From Diplolepis rosae (Eukaryota; Arthropoda; Insecta; Hymenoptera; Diplolepididae), in contig JAPYXD010000715.1 in the NCBI GenBank assembly GCA_030998225.1, positions 5,956,501 to 6,020,500 on the forward strand: a stretch of 64,000 nt of DNA. Reading direction: 5' to 3'. A program made the position numbers and the translations under genes. Position 1 is the stretch's first letter. Each line of letters starts with the position of its first letter. Below the pieces are notes generated by a model that saw only the letters and a program-made list of their open reading frames with translations, was not told the DNA's origin and did no database searches. This document shows, in pieces, positions 11,191 to 22,604 of this stretch.

Positions 11191-11694
11191 TTATTTATTT
11201 TTAAATATATTTTCAGTTATATGGGGATAACATAAAAAAAAGTTTGTTCAGGGTCTCAAGAATTCTTCATGCATATCCACAGTATATATTTTACGAAGTT
11301 TAATGTGTTATTTTTTTTATTTTGTATCAATTGATTTATGCAAAATGTGTATTTTATGTCCTAGAATCATTTTAGGAACATTTTTTCATTTCATATTGTT
11401 CAGAAACTTAATTATTTAAATTTTTTTAAATATTTGTCTATTAGTATAATGCTTTTGTAGAGCGTGCCGCGTGCAGCTCCGCTCTGGTGAGAAAACTTCG
11501 CACATAGAACCTATAATCACTAAGGGAATCAAGTTCTCGCCGTTGCAGGCAGGGAGTCGGATAAGGCTGAATTGGGCACACGACTTTGCGGACTTTCCCA
11601 TGGGCATTGTGCATCCAGTGTAGTATAGAGATCAGTGGTATAGTACCATATAGTACAGTTCCATGCATGCGTTAAACATATAGCGTTATTATAG
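11191..11694. other. No gene recognised
   Basis: AT-rich in the first half and more G+C-rich from 11450. Overlapping open frames on the minus strand (11416-11726) have no family resemblance and differ in frame, so I do not call them genes. Confidence 0.4.
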
Positions 11695-12587
11695 GGGGCA
11701 AAATTAGTCAAGTGTACCCGCCTCAAAACTTTTTGTCTCCGATTTCCTTGAAAGTCCGCGAAATTATTGTCCTAGTAAACCTCTTTTAATTCCCCTAAGA
11801 GAACGTCTCTAGTACGACGGGTTGTCAGTATACAGGGGCTCAAATGTTCAACCTTTTACTGCGCACGCTGATATTCAATTAACCATAACTTCTACAAATG
11901 TTATCCAAATTAATTTTTTTATGGAGGTCTTAGAAACCTTTTTTCATCAGCTTTACACTAAAGGCAATGGCTTTAGATGAAAAAAATGATTTGAGCTTCA
12001 TTTCTTAATTTTAAACATATTTTTGAGTTTTTCAGCAAGTGCGGCCGCTAATTTTTTTTCCAAAATTATGTTTAAAAAAAAGCTTGACTTTTTCCCTTTA
12101 AACTAAGCCATAGGCGAAAGTGGTGAAGATATATATATATCTCCACCAATTTCTTTCGCCCCACTTTCGACCATTGCTCATTTTAAAGGGAAAAGTCAAG
12201 CTTTTTTTTAAACATAATTTTGGAAAAAAATTAGCGGCCGCACTTGCTGAAAAACTCAAAAATATGTTTAAAATTAAGAAATGAAGCTCAAATCATTTTT
12301 CTCATCTAAAGCCATTGCCTTTAGTGTAAAGCTGATGAAAAAAGGTTTCTAAGACCTCCATAAAAAAATTAATTTGGATAACTTTTGTAGAAGTTATGGT
12401 TAATTGAATATCAGCGTGCGCAGTAAAAGGTTGAACATTTGAGCCCCTGTATACTGACAACCCGTCGTACTAGAGACGTTCTCTTAGGGGAATTAAAAGA
12501 GGTTTACTAGGACAATAATTTCGCGGACTTTCAAGGAAATCGGAGACAAAAAGTTTTGAGACGGGTACACTTGACTAATTTTGCCCC
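11695..12587. mobile_element. Long palindromic element (about 425-bp arms), 4-bp target duplication
   Basis: Ends are GGGGCAAAATTAGTCAAGTG and its inverse, with ATAG directly outside both (11691-11694 and 12588-12591). The two arms match almost base for base over about 425 bp around a short AT-rich loop at about 12110-12165. Each arm has a GCGGCCGC octamer. No protein is encoded. The very high arm identity suggests either recent formation or gene conversion between arms. Confidence 0.85.
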
Positions 12588-12591
12588 ATAG

Positions 12592-12785
12592 AAAGAGAAG
12601 GTACGCAATAGGGGCGTGTGTATGTGGAAGCGTCCGATCGTTAGAAAGAAAGAGGTGAGGTTGGTGCAGCTCTCTCACTCTACTGGCGCATGCGCAGTTC
12701 TTGTTTAGATTTCTAAATGTGCAGTCCATGGAGACTTCTCCATGGTGCAGTCCCATGTCAGGGAGTGAAGTGGAGTTTTCATGAG
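12592..12785. other. Unassigned G+C-richer spacer with a short inverted repeat
   Basis: Contains CCATGGAGACTTCTCCATGG, a perfect small palindrome, but no gene I can recognise. Confidence 0.35.
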
Positions 12786-13628
12786 CAGGCCTACCCGACT
12801 GTGTGTAATAGAAATGGCGGAATTCCACGCCACCTACCACCACTTTTGCAACTAAGACTTTGTGCACATGTATTAGTTCGCATGCATGTATTCATTGATG
12901 GTTTGAATGTGTAAAATAAAATTTTCAATTTATTATAAATTAAAGAATTAATGCAAAATCTAGGCAATATAAAATAGAAAAAACGTAAAAATTGTTACAG
13001 ATATTTTTAATATTTTCTGTGTGATATTTCCAGGACCTCACATCAATTTTTCAATTTATTGTCGATTACAAATTTTATTCACATTCTCAAAAAGCAACTT
13101 ATATAAAAGACTCCTATAAACATAGTTTCTAAATTTCATATATGGGTACCTTTTTTATAAGTTGCTTTTTGAAAATGTGAATAAAATTTGTAATCGACAA
13201 TAAATTTAAAAATTGATGCGAGATTCTGGAAAAATCACACAGAAAATATGAAGAAATATCTGTAATAATTTTTACGTATTTTCTATTTAATATTGCCTAG
13301 ATTTTGCATTAATTATTTAATTTATATTCAATTAAAAATTTCATTCCACACATTTAAACCATCAATGTATACAAACGTTAGCACAAATACATTTTGTTAC
13401 TTATTTGCAAATATAATAATCAGAAACAAGTAACCTGCAAGCACAACTAAAACATAGCCTCACTTATGCGTGCTAATCTGACAGCGCAATCCCCTTTCCT
13501 CTCTTCGTCCCTCACGAAGAAACATCTGGCGCCACCTTCCACCACTTTTATAACTAATCTACCGCCCTCTCTGCCCTCCCTAAGCTCACTCATCGGCCAT
13601 TTCTACTACACAGAGTCGGGTAGGCCTG
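12786..13628. mobile_element. hAT-type palindromic MITE (copy 2, uninterrupted)
   Basis: Same ends and interior as the copy at 5682-7673, but without the second insertion. Length is 843 bp. The directly flanking TTTCATGAG is present on both sides (12777-12785 and 13629-13637), an 8-9 bp duplication. Internal hairpin arms contain GCAATATAAAATAGAAAA and TTTTATTCACATT-type blocks in inverse pairs. The start of this copy preserves the empty site of the element nested in copy 1. Confidence 0.88.
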
Positions 13629-13639
13629 TTTCATGAGGA

Positions 13640-14187
13640 GCTGAGCTGAAAAACAGAGAGTGAAAGCATCTCCGACTAAGAACAGAGAAATTCAAGAGAG
13701 AAGTATAAGTAGTTACTAAAATTGATGTCTTGAGTTCTTGGTTAACGTCAGGAAGCCAAAATTTTGGTTCCCTTCAAGCTAAAAAAACTCATTGACAGTT
13801 TTAAGTTAATTAACCTCAAAATTAACCGGCGCGCACTGTTCGGAAGCATGCGTGGCACGGGAATTTGTCGACTTGCTACCGTAGCTTCCGAAACTGTAGA
13901 TGCGGAAACTCTGAGTAATCAGGCGAACTATCTATCCTCAGATGTGGTGTCAGGGGCTGAATCCCTCCTGCAATTTAAATAATCTAAATCCTCCCAACCC
14001 CAAGTTAGCAGAGCCAAGAGACACAGATCTTCGGGCGCCTCGGATGATTCCGACCTGATAAACTGTCAACTTTTGAGCACCAATGATGTCGATGATCTCT
14101 TGAAAATGGATCAGTAAAAATTTCTCTCTAACGACCATCCCTAATAGTCAAGCGAACAGTAGCTCGGTTAGCCCTCGCCGTTACCGT
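13640..14187 (+). pseudogene. 5' part of a LINE, ORF1 N-terminal region (broken)
   Basis: Frames encode an Arg/Ser-rich stretch typical of LINE ORF1 leaders (e.g. SQPQVSRAKRHRSSGASD after the stop at 13981), interrupted by several stops. Continuity with the frame at 14188 suggests it belongs to that LINE. The product cannot be assigned beyond that. Confidence 0.4.
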
Positions 14188-14688
14188 TTGCCCCCTAACT
14201 ATACCTATAAAGAATCTCATCGAGGCCAATGCAAGGTCATGATAGAACGTGTATCAAACTCAAACGATTCCGATAAGGATCTTGATCGTTTCAAATTTGC
14301 AAAGCTGTTTAATAGAATGTATCAGAACTCTATTATAAATGTTAATAGCTCAGGATTGGGAAAACTTTCTATTGTCGTCAGGTCAGCTCGCGATGCAAAC
14401 GCCATTCTGAACAACAAATCCCTCGAAAATAAGGGCTTGAGAGCCTCCATACCATCCTACTTTGTTACCTGTCAAGAGGTTATTTCAGGTATTTCCTTGG
14501 AAATCAACGAGAAGGAGATTGTTGAGAATCTGGTGATCCTCAACAACGTTTACAAGACCAATCCTATCGAAGCTCACCAACTCAGTAGGAAAATCATTAA
14601 TAAGGATACAAATAGGGTATCGTATGTCCCATCTCGATCAGTATTATTAACTTTCGAGGGTAGATCTCTCCCACAAAGCTTCAGCTAG
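14188..14688 (+). pseudogene. Gag-like ORF1 fragment of an I/Jockey-group LINE
   Basis: 166 codons. The C-terminal block SYVPSRSVLLTFEGRSLP is the conserved segment that in I/Jockey-type ORF1 proteins sits just before the CCHC zinc knuckles. The preceding region (GLRASIPSYFVTCQEVISGI...EIVENL) matches the shape of the RNA-binding part of the same proteins. ORF1 protein coats the LINE RNA. The zinc knuckles that should follow are replaced at about 14690 by R1-type sequence, so this is a 3'-truncated ORF1. The second LINE at 38.8 kb has the equivalent region (39287-39634). Confidence 0.7.
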
Positions 14689-14689
14689 G

Positions 14690-16946
14690 TAAGGTCAAGA
14701 TCAGGTGGGTTGCGTGCCGCATCCGCAAACACTTGGAAGTCGCCCGATGCTTCAGGTGCCTTGGTTACGTCCATGGCCCCTGGGGCTGTGGCAAACAAGA
14801 CAGAAAGAATCAAAGAAACCAGGCTCACTGATGAGCTTGGTTGGATCTGTCCTGCTGAGTCATTAAAAGCCACTGTACGTTCCGCGAGGCAGAAGGTAGT
14901 TGCAGCTTGCGACTGCTTGATGCCTCGTCGCAGGCGCAGGCAAGCCAGGGCTAGGATGTACTGGTGGAACGACCAGTTGGCTGCCCTACGTCGCGAATGC
15001 CTCGCAGCGCGGCGGAAATTCACTCGCTCAAAGGGGGATGCTCTGTTGCACGAGGCATGAAAAGGGGCAAAAGCCGCTTTGAGGTTAGGCATAAAGAAAA
15101 GCCGACTTCTATGCTGGAAAGACATGACTGGTAAAGTCGAGAAGGACCCATGGGGTTTCGCCTTCAAAACAGTCACCAAGAGATTGGTGACTAGAAGAAA
15201 GACAGAATAATCCCGATCGAGTCAAGTACATTGTGCGGAGCTTGTTTCCATACGTAGAGCCGTTCCAAAGACGAGGCCGAAGGGTGCGGGTGAAACGCTC
15301 AAGGTAAATACATCGCCGGATATCGACGGGTACCAAATGAGATCCTCAAGGAGGTGATCGGGGCATACCCGGAGATTCTCCTAGAAGACTTCAGCTCCTG
15401 TCTTTGGGAGAGGAGGTTCTTCGTAGACTGGAAGAAGCAGAGGTTGGTCCTGCTGAGAAAGGGCAACAAACCTCTAGGGGATGCCTCGTCGTATAGACCA
15501 ATATGTCTATTGGATACGATGGGGAAGCTTCTAGAGGAGTTGATTCTACAACGGTTTCAGACTTTCTTCGTCGGGGAGAACTGTCTCTGACTAAACCAGT
15601 TCGGATTCAGGAAAAGCAGGTCCACTGTGGACGCTATCCAAGCTGTGGTTAACATCACCACAAATGCAAGAAAAGGAATTGGTAAGCGTAAGGGATTCTG
15701 CACGTTGATCAGCGTTAACATACGCAATGCGTTCAATACCGCGAGGTGAAATATCTGCACTGAGGTGATGATGCAGAAAAAGGTTCCAGACTACTTGTTG
15801 CGAATAATAAATGACTATCTGGGCGACAGGTGGGTGATATACGAGGGCGACAAATGGTCTCTCAAAGAAAAGATGCCATGTGGCGCCCCTCAAGGGTCGC
15901 GGGTGGGTCCGCTCGTTTGGGACGTCATGTATGACGATGATCCTGCGCATGGACCTACCTGCTGGAACGAGTATCATCGGCTTTGCGGATGACGCACTTG
16001 TTGTGTGCGCCGCTGACGACGTCAGAATCCTGGAGCTGAGGATCAATGAAAGTGTGTCTCGGGCAAAGCTTTGTTTGGATAGCATAGGCCTGAAAATGGG
16101 CCCTGAAAAAACCGAGGCTTTGCTCGTCACGGACAGGATATCCTTTCAGTACCCGAGGATCGTTCTCGGGGTACATGAGGTCGAGTGGAAAACAAACATC
16201 AAGTACCTGGGGGTGCAGTTGGATCGAAGGCTTAGCTTCAGCGAACACCTGCAGATCACAACTGCCAAAGCCTTCCAATGTGGAGAAAACTTGGCTCGGC
16301 TTATGCCCAACATTGGTGGACACAGGGAAGCGAATAGGAGACTGGTGGCGAGCGTGGTGTATTCGAAGCTTCTTTATGCAGATCTGGCCTGGGCTAATGT
16401 CTTGCAAAACCATGCTATCCAGAGGAAGGTGTTTTCAGCAAGGAGCTTACCTGTACTGACCTGCAGGAAATCGCTCGCGCGAAGGAGGCCATACGCAAGG
16501 ATGGATGGCTCAGACTCGTCGAGGAATGGCAGATGAATTGGCATGCTAAGCAGACCGGGAGATGGACCTACCCCTGATCCCGGAACTCGTCACCTGGCTG
16601 AACAGAGAGCACGGGCAAATCGGCTTTTATTTGGCGCAAGCGCTCTCAGGCCATGGCTGTTTTAACGCGTACCTGAGGTGCTTTAATAAGAGAGACGAGG
16701 AGATGTGTTGCTACTGCGATGTCCCTGTGGACAATGCAGAACACGCACTCTTTGTCTACGCAAAGTGGGGCGTGGCAAGGGAGGCCCTCGTTCAGGCTGT
16801 AGGTGCCGAGCTCACTCCTGACACAATGGTCTCTCTGATGCTCCAGAGTGAGCGGAACTGGACGCTCATCGAGTCATTCGTCACACTTGTAATGAAGACG
16901 AGAGAGCTCGATGGGCGTCGAGAGCGAAACAACGGTGAGGGCCAGT
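14690..16946 (+). pseudogene. R1-clade LINE remnant: zinc knuckle, reverse transcriptase, C-terminal zinc finger
   Basis: The base composition is clearly more G+C-rich than the flanks. In order: an ORF1-type CCHC knuckle (RCFRCLGYVHGPWGC, about 14733-14780), a jump by deletion into ORF2 at about 14820, the linker with WWNDQLAALRREC, then reverse-transcriptase blocks (SSYRPICLLDTMGKLLE, QFGFRKSRSTVDAIQ, CGAPQGSRVGPL, and the catalytic GFADDALVV near 15980), thumb (NIKYLGVQLDRRLSF) and C-terminal CCYCDVPVDNAEHALF finger at about 16706-16755. R1 elements copy themselves by target-primed reverse transcription. There are many frame changes and stops (15058, 15588, 15745, 16536), and the endonuclease is missing, so it is dead. 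It sits between two parts of an I-type LINE. Confidence 0.8.
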
Positions 16947-17850
16947 AGAAATCGCTTTTCATAAAACCAGAGATCTTAGAGATCAGACTAGTAAATCAAA
17001 AATTTCAGAAAATGATAAATAATGAATTCAAGAACTATCTTCTTTTCTATACAGATGGATCAAAATCTCAAGACGGTGAATCTACGGGCTTCTCCTCGAT
17101 TTGCCCCTCAAAACAACTGGCAAACTCTTGGAAAATTAATAGTCCAGTATCAATCTTTTCGATAGAAACTATAGCCATTTTGCATGAGCTAGATTATATT
17201 AGTAAACAAGATTTCAATAAAGTAGCCATTTTTACAGACTCGCTGACCGTTTTGAAAAGTGTCTCATCTCCTACTCCGAATACTATCGAATCTCATCTCA
17301 ATTTTCTGATTAGAAACCGATTAGCTGTCTTGTCTTCTTTAGATCTTTCCGGGAACATCTCGATAAAATTTTCCAAAATTACTGCAAAGAAAGAGGAGTG
17401 TTGCGGTGCTTATTACACAGAACGCTACTATAATTTTCATAGAAAACCCTGGTTTACTAAATTCAATGCAAGAAGAGAATAGATTGTATCCATATGTTGA
17501 ATGAGAAGCAACCAACACTCCCTTAGGGAAAGTTTAGCTCGTAAAAACATCTTAGATTCGCCTAGTTGCCCATGCAATCTACTAATTGAAGACTTAGAGC
17601 ACATTCTATGGCAATGCCCAAGATTCGATAGCTTCCGTCCTGACCTTCTCAAAGGTCTTCCAATAGCCCTTAAACCCCCCCCCCCCCCCTCTCTCACAGT
17701 CAGCAATTTATATTCAGCCCATCTATAAGAGTTGTCTCGCACGTTTTCAGATTCCTGAAGAAAGCCAATCTAAAAATTTAGAATTCTCAATTAATGATAC
17801 TTCCCTTTACGTAAATATGTATGAGAAAAATAAAAATTGATAGCGCAAAA
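16947..17850 (+). pseudogene. I-type LINE 3' part: RNase H and C-terminal zinc finger
   Basis: Frame 17012-17482 begins YLLFYTDGSKSQDGESTGFS, the first Asp block of RNase H. It continues with FSIETIAIL (catalytic Glu) and VAIFTDSLTVL (second Asp). After frame changes near 17480 and 17500, the segment CPCNLLIEDLEHILWQCPRF gives the C-terminal CCHC finger. RNase H removes RNA from the cDNA hybrid during LINE replication. A run of 15 C at 17675-17689 lies in the tail of the frame. It probably belongs with the ORF1 piece at 14188, with the RT region lost or replaced by R1 sequence. Confidence 0.75.
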
Positions 17851-18593
17851 TACTGAATTTTTGAAAAATAGTTTACCGTATCTGCGAGAAAAATAAACTA
17901 TGCAAATGGAAAGAAGCGTAAGATAAAGATGGGAGTCCGCGTCATGCTACGCATGCGCAACGTTCAGTTACGGTTTTACATAAAATAGTGTTTTGTAAAT
18001 ACGGTACCGGCATCCTTAGCGGACCCGGTTGAGAGAAATCAATTAATACAATTATTTTATTTTTCAGCGATGAAAACTAAAAATACATAATACCTGTCAT
18101 TAAATACGGCTTCAACTGCTCTCACTAGCATTTTGCGCGCTAAATTTGAAAACAGAATTAAGGATTGAGAAATGCAAATGTGTAAAATAAATGCGTTTGA
18201 TAATGAACTTTACGTGATAAAAGTTGCTGAAATTAATTAAAGTTGCATGAATAATGTAAAAAGTATTTTTTAAAGTCTCTGATGTCATTCAATTGTAATT
18301 TTTTTCTTTTGTGTGTGATGTGACTTTACCGACCGCCGTGACAAATTAAACAAGTCATTGGGATTGAGAAATGCAAATGTGTAAGATAAATGAATTGAAT
18401 AATGAACTCTACATGATAAAAGTTGCTAAAATTAATTAAAATTGCATGAATAACGTAAAAAGTATTTTTTAAAGTCTCTGATGTCATTCAATTGTAATTT
18501 TTTACTTTTGTGCATGATGCGACTTTATGGACCACAGTAACAAATCCTAAAAAGTATTTTCTAAAAAGTATTGATAAATGATTTGGGGAAATG

Positions 18594-20098
18594 CATGTTA
18601 CAAGGAGATATCACATTAAATAAGATTTTTATTCACATAATTGCCTATTTTCCCAATAAAGCTTCAAAATATAAAAATTAAGTTAATATATGTACATATT
18701 GTCACGTCCCGCGACGTATTTGAATGTATATAATACACACAGGCTGGATTGAGTTAAGAAATCTATGAGAAAATCGATAAAGGGGAATAGGGAGTAGGGG
18801 AAGTAGGGAGCAGTATAGGCCCCTTCACCTCTAAGAAGATATGACTACGTCACGATTTTCGCTGACCGTCAATTTGTATGAAAAAATATAAAAGAGGCCC
18901 ACACCAAGAGAAAGCAGTCAGTAAATTCTTCGTCTAGTTCGACACTTAAATTTTCCTTCGGATTTATAACCGGTCTCGCGACAATAGTCCAGTGCGGCAT
19001 TTCAATTTAACTTCGAAAATCTCTGAATTTGAGATTAATAAAATTCGACCGGGACAATTTAAAATCAAAGTTCGGGAGTCGTAAAAGTCATCGTGGACTT
19101 GTATAGATCTTTGTAAAGATCTTCGAACAGTGTCATAAATTTGGATCACCGCCCTTTACGGAATATAACTGTGCGGCCTATAACTCCGTCTCTCTCACAC
19201 ACTTGGAATACACCTGTGGGGATCCAGTACTTACAACTCACCGCCGTGTGGATTAAACCTCAACACAACTTACGAATCATAAAGGTAACGAACCTCTCTC
19301 TCTCTATCTTTATTCTTTGTCTCTTTCTCACCTACGTACCAACCAGCCTGTGCCTACATTATATAAGAATTGTCTTAACGAATGTATATCCGGAAATTTT
19401 AACCAGTAAAATAAATTCAATTTGTATTATTTTCATAATCATTGTGTCTTTCATTGACTTATCCTCATCCCTAAGCGAGGATCATTCCATCCTAACTTAA
19501 AACGAGGAATCTTCGATCAAAGTAAGTATTTACGTATTTGTGACGTAACAATATCTTAAAATTATCGTAATGGTAAAGAATTCAAAATACGCACAAATAT
19601 CTTGGTACAATTTTAAATTTGTTGTCTCATGGATAAGAGAAACAATATCTATGATTAAACAGTATTTGCATTTGCTTTAGTTTGAAAATAAGAACTTTAG
19701 TATACTGATGTATATTCAATTTTAAGAACTTGAGTGCATGAAATTAAAACTAATACAATTGCGTATATACCAGTTAGTTAATTGCGTATATATTAGTTTT
19801 AATTTCATGCACTCAAGTTCTTAAAATTGAATATACATCAGTATACTAAAGTTCTTATTTTTCAAACTAAAGCAAATGCAAATACTGTTTGATTATAAAT
19901 ATTGTTTCTCTTAGCCATGAGACAACAAATTGAAAATTGTACCAAGATATTTATGCGTATTTTGAATTCTTTACCATTACGATAATTTTAAGATATGTAC
20001 ATATATTAACTTAATTTTTATATTTTGAAGCTTTATTGGGAAAATAGGCAATTATGTGAATAAAAATCTTATTTAATGTGATATCTCCTTGTAATATG
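18594..20098. mobile_element. Palindromic element split by a solo LTR
   Basis: Left arm 18594-18699 plus 19551-19765 is the inverse of right arm 19775-20098, over about 320 bases (blocks ACAAGGAGATATCACATTAA, GCTTCAAAATATAAAAATTA, TTTGTTGTCTCATGG). The axis is near 19770. The arms are nearly identical apart from the LTR insertion in the left arm. Confidence 0.85.
18700..19550. mobile_element. Solo LTR of an LTR retrotransposon, 4-bp target duplication
   Basis: Starts TGTCACGTC and ends GACGTAACA, giving the short inverted TG...CA termini expected of LTRs. ATAT lies directly outside both ends (18696-18699 and 19551-19554), and the undisturbed right arm of the host palindrome has a single ATAT at the equivalent place, which confirms a clean insertion. 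A TATAAAA-type box lies at about 18885-18893. The open frame at 19141-19500 lies inside and looks non-coding. The internal region was lost, presumably by LTR-LTR recombination. A 4-bp duplication fits Gypsy but does not prove it. Confidence 0.85.
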
Positions 20099-21167
20099 CT
20101 GAGACGGCTCAGCTGCATATCATTTTATAACCATGCATATCCTATCATTTATAAATTAGAACTTAATGACGCCTGATCTTATAAAATAATAAAAAGATAG
20201 ACCTTATTGAGCCGTCATATCAAGGCGGAAGATGCAATTTGCGAAGTGAAATAGATTGATTCGGAAATTTTTATTTAATTTTGGCACGTTTCCTTGATCA
20301 AGTGCCGTTAGGAAAATTGCGCAACCTGTGAGGAGATTTAAACCCACGAAAATATTGACACTCGTGTCTGGCCGTTAGACTACGGGTCAAGGCCGGTTAC
20401 GAGACGACGACAGGTGAATTGTTTTTCCCATTCTAACACTCGTGTGTTCTCTTTCCCTCTCATCTCTGATTGCAAGAAAATGCAAAAGGGCATTTTTCTA
20501 GCAAACCAGAAATGATAAAAATATGGAAAAAGGTTTGTTGCAACGCGTGAGGAAGCGCGTACCATTTCGACCGGATAAAATGGTAAAAGGAGCATTAATG
20601 CGTTAAAAGATAATTATTTTTACGAATTTTTTTCTGCCACTCCCATTGGTTCCCCATTTTTGATAATCTCAAGTTAGGACAGTCATGTGAGCCCCCTTCT
20701 AGCGAATTGATGGAAAGCGGGGAGTTTATGGCCGCAAATCAAAGAAAAACCGAGGTGACGAGTGCGGTGAAAAATTACCGAAAATCACTTCGGTCTCATC
20801 TCCTACAACAGGTAGGTTCGAGAGGCCACTTAGAAACCTGGGAAACAGTTGCAACTTTGAGTTGCTCCGAGTTTCCTGAGGAGTCACCGCTGGGTGCCAA
20901 AGGAGATAGACTCAGTAATTGTTTCGCTTCATTTTAGCATCAGCGAATGAATCACTTGAAGAGCTTTTCCGTACATGTACACCTGACCCCCGTGAGTAGT
21001 CAGAAGTTTGATGGTTCTCGTGGTCGCATTATATCTTGAAAATAAGGAAATAGGGGGATTTAATTAACTTTTTTAAAATAAAGTCTAAAAAAGGAGGCAT
21101 TTTTCTTAAACGTGTTTTTCGAAATCTCGAGCAGTGATTCCCTTTCTACCTGAAAAGGGCAAGGGAT
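20099..21167. other. Spacer inside the long inverted-repeat element
   Basis: No family resemblance in the frames at 20380-20595 and 20707-20937. A weak tRNA-like patch on the minus strand near 20325-20395 has a D-arm-like hairpin, but its anticodon and T-arm do not fold properly, so it is not called. Confidence 0.4.
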
Positions 21168-21725
21168 CCCTAGCGGACCCGTGTGAGAGAACGGTCATAG
21201 AATACTCTGACCGTTCTCTGACTGTTCTATGACCGTTCTATGACCTCGCATTATTACGGCTAAGATCGGTAAAAAAGACATTAAAAGCTTTGCAATTATG
21301 ATTCTGTGGCGAAATTTGAATTAGAAGGTGAAGCAATAAATACAATTATCTTATTTTTCAGCGATAAAAACTAGAAAAACATAATACCTGTCATTGAAGA
21401 TAGTGCAGTGGTTCACAATTGGCGGAACGTCTCCACCGTGAAGGTTTGCTACTGGCGGAGACGTTCCGCAAATGGTGAACCACTGCACTGCCTTCAATGA
21501 CAGGTACATGATGTATTCCTAGTTTTTATCGCTGAAAAATAAGATAATTGTATTTATTGCTTCACCTTCTAATCCAAATTTCGCCACAGAATCATAATTG
21601 CAAAGCTTTTAATATCTTTTTTACCGATCTTAGCCGTAATAATGCGAGGTCATAGAACGGTCATAGAACAGTCAGAGAACAGTCAGAGTATTCTATGACC
21701 GTTCTCTCACACGGGTCCGCTAGGG
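21168..21725. mobile_element. Complete foldback element, CCCTAGCGGACCC family, 2-bp AT duplication
   Basis: 558 bp from CCCTAGCGGACCCGTGTGAG to its inverse, with AT on both flanks (21166-21167, 21726-21727). Arms of about 270 bp carry subterminal direct repeats of GACCGTTCTxT. The centre is a second hairpin (GTGCAGTGGTTCAC ... GTGAACCACTGCAC with GGCGGAGACGTTCCGC inside). It shares TTATTTTTCAGCGATxAAAA with the arms of the 5.3-kb element. Non-coding. Confidence 0.85.
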
Positions 21726-22474
21726 ATAGCTACTCGTCACTTTGCATAGCCACACCAAAATCAACGTGCAAAAAATCGACTTCTTACCCACCGTGGACTT
21801 AGTCGTTTTTTCTTGTGGTTCCAGATGCAATCACAACCATCTACCTTCTGGAGCTGGTAATGTGATTTTCGTTCCTCTCCAAGTCCTTTTGAATTATCCA
21901 TAGAGATTTCGAAGAATAAGGGATTATGTAACGTTAGAATGTAGTACAGAGGTTTTTTTTTAACTGTCGTCCTATATGATATACTCGATAGAATACCAAC
22001 AAGTTCACAAAAAACTTATTTTCAGGTTTCAGGGAATACCCAAAAATTAGAACGCGTGTTATTTTTCTCTCTGCGCAACTGCGCGAATTTGAGGGTCAAA
22101 ATTAAAAGTTTGTTTTATTTTCTTTTAGATTCCGAAAAACTTACAACTCCATAATAACGAGACAAGGATTTTTTTTATGCAAAACGCTCAGTCTCAAACC
22201 ATAAACGTGAGTTTTTCTTTTATATCCTGAATCGTTCAAATAGGAAATTTTGTTGCGCGAAACCTTCCCCCTTCGTGAAACCCAATAAAAACTTAAAATT
22301 TGCAAACATTAGCCAAATTAGGCAATAAAAATACTGTAAAACAACTTGAAAATAAACATTAGAAACCGCCAAACCGCCATCATTTTGCTTTCAAGAATAG
22401 CAATATTATCATTTAAGGGCTAATTTGAAAGAGAAAGGATTGTTTTTCATAAAAAAAAGATTTGAAAGAAAAAA
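21726..22474. other. Spacer, no gene recognised
   Basis: AT-rich with no supported open frame. It lies between the foldback element and a minisatellite, still inside the 5.3-kb element. Confidence 0.4.
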
Positions 22475-22604
22475 ATTAATTTATTAATAAAATTATTATT
22501 ATCAATTTATTAATAAAATTATTATTATCAATTTATTAATAAAATTATTATTATCAATTTATTAATAAAATTATTATTATTAATTTATTTCGTCAAAAGA
22601 GCGA
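22475..22604. repeat. 26-bp minisatellite, about four copies
   Basis: The unit TCAATTTATTAATAAAATTA plus TTATTA repeats at 22501, 22527 and 22553 with near identity. A partial first unit and a changed last unit lie on each side. Confidence 0.85.

Noticed and set aside
14685..16413. Minus-strand open frames of 150-180 codons in the R1 region
   Set aside because: Antisense of the R1 reverse-transcriptase sequence; the plus-strand motifs explain the region.
19141..19500. 119-codon frame
   Set aside because: Lies wholly within the solo LTR; no motif, and LTRs are usually non-coding.
20325..20395. tRNA gene on the minus strand
   Set aside because: There is a D-arm-like hairpin and a GGTTTAAATC B-box-like string, but the anticodon loop is too long and the T-stem does not pair.
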